Assembly: GCA_002401545.1 (NCBI GenBank)
Contig: NVTJ01000029.1
Location: 1,277-9,241 of the forward strand
Reading direction: 5' to 3'
DNA from: Alphaproteobacteria bacterium
GTDB taxonomy: Bacteria > Pseudomonadota > Alphaproteobacteria > Sphingomonadales > Emcibacteraceae
Length of the DNA: 7,965 bases
Every line of letters starts with the position of its first letter. The first letter of the stretch is position 1. The notes under the pieces are model-generated. The model ran no database searches and was not told the DNA's origin. It saw only the letters and a program-made list of their open reading frames with translations. Below, one piece after another: positions 6,426-7,965 of this stretch. Both the position numbers and the translations under genes were made by a program.

Positions 6426-6854
6426 ATGATTAAATCAAAACCGGAACCGGTTGATGTGCATGTGGGGTCGCGGGTGCGGTCGCGCAGAACTTTACTGGGA
6501 ATGAGTCAGGACAAGCTGGGTAAAGCCTTGGGGTTGACTTTTCAGCAAGTTCAGAAATATGAACGCGGTGCCAACCGGATTGGTTCCAGCCGCCTGTATC
6601 AGCTTTCTCAAATTCTTGAAGTTCCAGTGTCCTTTTTCTTTGACGACATGCCCCCGGAAGTGACCGGAAAAGCAACGGGTATGGCCGAAGGCGGGAAACA
6701 GTCATTTGAAGCGAACCAACTGTCGCGCCGGGAAACACTGGAACTGGTTCGGGCCTATTATAAGATCAATGACCCGCTCGTTCGCAAGAAACTCTTCGAG
6801 ATGGTAAAAGCTCTGGGAAAATCCTCTCTTAATCTGGAAAGTGGCACAGCATAA
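6426..6854 (+). CDS. XRE-family helix-turn-helix transcriptional regulator
   Basis: This is a 142-residue DNA-binding protein with one Cro/C1-type helix-turn-helix at about 14-68; the helices sit in MSQDKLGKALGL (26-37) and TFQQVQKYERGANRI (38-52). FFFDD (70-74) closes the domain, a variable linker follows, and a C-terminal helical segment (about 98-130, with ETLELVRAYYKINDPLVRKK) probably serves in dimerisation. The start was placed at the ATG at 6426 because of a well-spaced AGGGA, and because MIKSKPEPVDVHVGSRV matches the compact N-terminus of this alphaproteobacterial family. Relatives lie between lnt and metK in many alphaproteobacteria, and the rhizobial PraR repressor appears to be of this type; orthology to PraR is my inference. 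No effector domain is visible, so signal and targets are unknown. The gene has its own candidate promoter and a hairpin terminator after it. Confidence 0.9.
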   Translation: MIKSKPEPVDVHVGSRVRSRRTLLGMSQDKLGKALGLTFQQVQKYERGANRIGSSRLYQLSQILEVPVSFFFDDMPPEVTGKATGMAEGGKQSFEANQLSRRETLELVRAYYKINDPLVRKKLFEMVKALGKSSLNLESGTA

Positions 6855-6890
6855 GTCGGAATTCGGGTTGCTATTACCTGTATTCGGTAT

Positions 6891-6925
6891 AGGGTACGCA
6901 TATTTCTGTAATATGCGTATCTTTT
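6891..6925 (+). terminator. rho-independent terminator-like hairpin between the regulator and pyrD
   Basis: TACGCATATT (6895-6904) pairs perfectly with AATATGCGTA (6910-6919) around the 5-base loop TCTGT. The stem can be lengthened at the base by G6894-T6920 (wobble), G6893-C6921, G6892-T6922 (wobble) and A6891-T6923. The 3' side runs into TCTTTT (6920-6925). The stem is long but AT-rich and the T run is short, so termination may be partial. It ends directly against the GAGG (6926-6929) that serves pyrD, so it may act as a leader element rather than a plain terminator. Confidence 0.6.
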
Positions 6926-6936
6926 GAGGCTTTTGT

Positions 6937-7965
6937 ATGGGGTTATATAATCTAACCAGATCACTGTTTTTTAGCCTGCCGCCCGAGACGGCGCACGGGA
7001 TGGCTATTTTTGCCTTGAAATGTGGTTTTGTTCTTTCTGATCATCACCGGGATGACAAGGTTCTGGCCGTAAAACTATGGGGCATGGACTTCACCAATCC
7101 TGTGGGTCTTGCCGCCGGATTTGACAAGAATGCCGAAGTGGCCTGTGCCATGCTGGCTCATGGATTTGGTTTTGTGGAAACCGGTACGGTAACGCCAAAG
7201 CCGCAAGCCGGAAATCCAAAACCGCGTCTGTTTCGCCTGACCGGGGATCAGGCCGTCATTAACCGCATGGGGTTTAATAATCTTGGGCTGAAGGTTTATG
7301 CCAGAAATCTGAAACGCCGCGCGGGACTGGGAAAATGCGGCATTGTCGGGGCCAATATCGGGGCCAACAAGGACAGTGAAGACCCGGCTTCAGACTATGT
7401 CACCTGCCTGACGCGGTTGCTGGGGCTGGCCAATTATTTCACCATCAATATCTCATCGCCCAATACGCCGGGCTTGCGCAAATTACAGCGCAGGGAGGCG
7501 CTGGACGATTTGCTTGGCCGGTTGCTGAAGGTCAGGGAAGAGGCGGTAGGGCTTGAAGTCAAGCCGCCGCTGCTGGTTAAAATAGCGCCTGACCTTGACG
7601 AGGATGAAGCTGCGGATATTGCCCGGGTGGTTGTAAAGCGTGGTATGGATGGTTTGATTATCAGCAATACAACGGTTGGCCTCAGAGCAGGTCTGACGTC
7701 GGAATTTTCCGGGGAAAGTGGGGGATTGAGCGGGGTTCCGCTTTTTGACAGGTCAACGGAACTCCTGTCTCATATGTACCGCCTTACCAAAGGCAAAATC
7801 CCCCTGATCGGCGTTGGCGGCATCAGCAGCGGCGATGATGCCTACCGGAAAATAAGGGCGGGGGCTTCTTTGGTTCAGCTTTACACTGCACTGATTTTTC
7901 AGGGGCCGGGGCTGGTACGGAAGATCAAGCTTGACCTGACCGAAGCTTTGAAAAAAGATGGTTTC
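6937..7965 (+). CDS. pyrD: dihydroorotate dehydrogenase (quinone), class 2, 3' end beyond window
   Basis: PyrD oxidises dihydroorotate to orotate, the fourth step of pyrimidine synthesis, passing electrons through FMN to membrane quinone. The frame is open for 343 codons from the ATG at 6937 to the window edge, with no stop; class 2 enzymes are about 340-360 residues, so little is missing. Class 2 is shown by the N-terminal amphipathic quinone-site extension (MGLYNLTRSLFFSLPPETAHG) and by a serine catalytic base: NISSPNTPGLRKLQ (171-184), with S174 matching E. coli Ser175. GLAAGFDKNA (57-66, K64), ETGTVTPKPQ (81-90), the lysine in LLVKIAPDL (K215), ISNTT (242-246) and the FMN-phosphate motif GVGGISSG (292-299) are all present. 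GAGG at 6926-6929, seven bases upstream, is the ribosome-binding site. Its only visible neighbour is the XRE regulator, so regulation by that protein is possible but unproven. Confidence 0.96.
   Translation, partial: MGLYNLTRSLFFSLPPETAHGMAIFALKCGFVLSDHHRDDKVLAVKLWGMDFTNPVGLAAGFDKNAEVACAMLAHGFGFVETGTVTPKPQAGNPKPRLFRLTGDQAVINRMGFNNLGLKVYARNLKRRAGLGKCGIVGANIGANKDSEDPASDYVTCLTRLLGLANYFTINISSPNTPGLRKLQRREALDDLLGRLLKVREEAVGLEVKPPLLVKIAPDLDEDEAADIARVVVKRGMDGLIISNTTVGLRAGLTSEFSGESGGLSGVPLFDRSTELLSHMYRLTKGKIPLIGVGGISSGDDAYRKIRAGASLVQLYTALIFQGPGLVRKIKLDLTEALKKDGF

Noticed and set aside
7434..7667. 77-codon minus-strand frame inside pyrD
   Set aside because: pyrD is intact and motif-rich on the plus strand through this stretch; the antisense translation is low-complexity Ser/Arg.
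1..7965. CRISPR array, tRNA gene, insertion sequence, phage or defence genes
   Set aside because: No spaced direct repeats, cloverleaf, terminal inverted repeats, transposase or nuclease signatures were seen on either strand; nearly all bases are used by conserved housekeeping genes.

Overview
The window is chromosomal DNA from a Gram-negative bacterium, most likely an alphaproteobacterium with mid-range GC content. Three things point there. The gene order fur tail - plsC - miaB - phoH - ybeY - ybeX/corC - lnt - xre-type regulator is a familiar alphaproteobacterial arrangement. The small helix-turn-helix protein after lnt (motif DVHVGSRVRSRR...MSQDKLG...TFQQVQKYERG) belongs to a family typical of that class. 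The base composition, about half GC, would suit a less GC-rich lineage, but I cannot name a genus from the sequence alone.

Layout, all genes on the + strand. 1-66 is the 3' end of a gene whose product looks like a Fur-family metalloregulator. 67-158 is a short intergenic region with a dyad and a possible promoter. 159-6309 is a tightly packed run of six genes: plsC (acyltransferase), miaB (tRNA methylthiotransferase), phoH/ybeZ (ATPase), ybeY (rRNA-maturation metalloprotein), ybeX/corC (CBS-domain protein) and lnt (apolipoprotein N-acyltransferase). Three junctions are ATGA overlaps, one is a direct stop/start abutment, and the only gap is 22 bases before ybeX, so one transcript with translational coupling is likely. 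6310-6425 is a leader with a plausible promoter for an XRE-type regulator (6426-6854). 6855-6936 carries a strong hairpin followed by a short T run, then pyrD (class 2 dihydroorotate dehydrogenase) begins at 6937 and runs off the end of the window.

How the genes work together: MiaB, YbeY, PhoH and YbeX belong to the RNA and translation-quality side (tRNA hypermodification, 16S rRNA maturation, ribosome homeostasis). PlsC and Lnt belong to envelope lipid and lipoprotein synthesis. The grouping is old and conserved; the miaB-ybeZ-ybeY-ybeX-lnt order is also known in enterobacteria.

I see no mobile element, CRISPR array, tRNA, toxin-antitoxin pair, phage gene or other accessory system. This is an ordinary housekeeping region. 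The points worth a second look are regulatory: the hairpin touching the pyrD ribosome-binding site, dyads overlapping the two candidate promoters, and pyrD sitting after the regulator where many alphaproteobacteria have metK.
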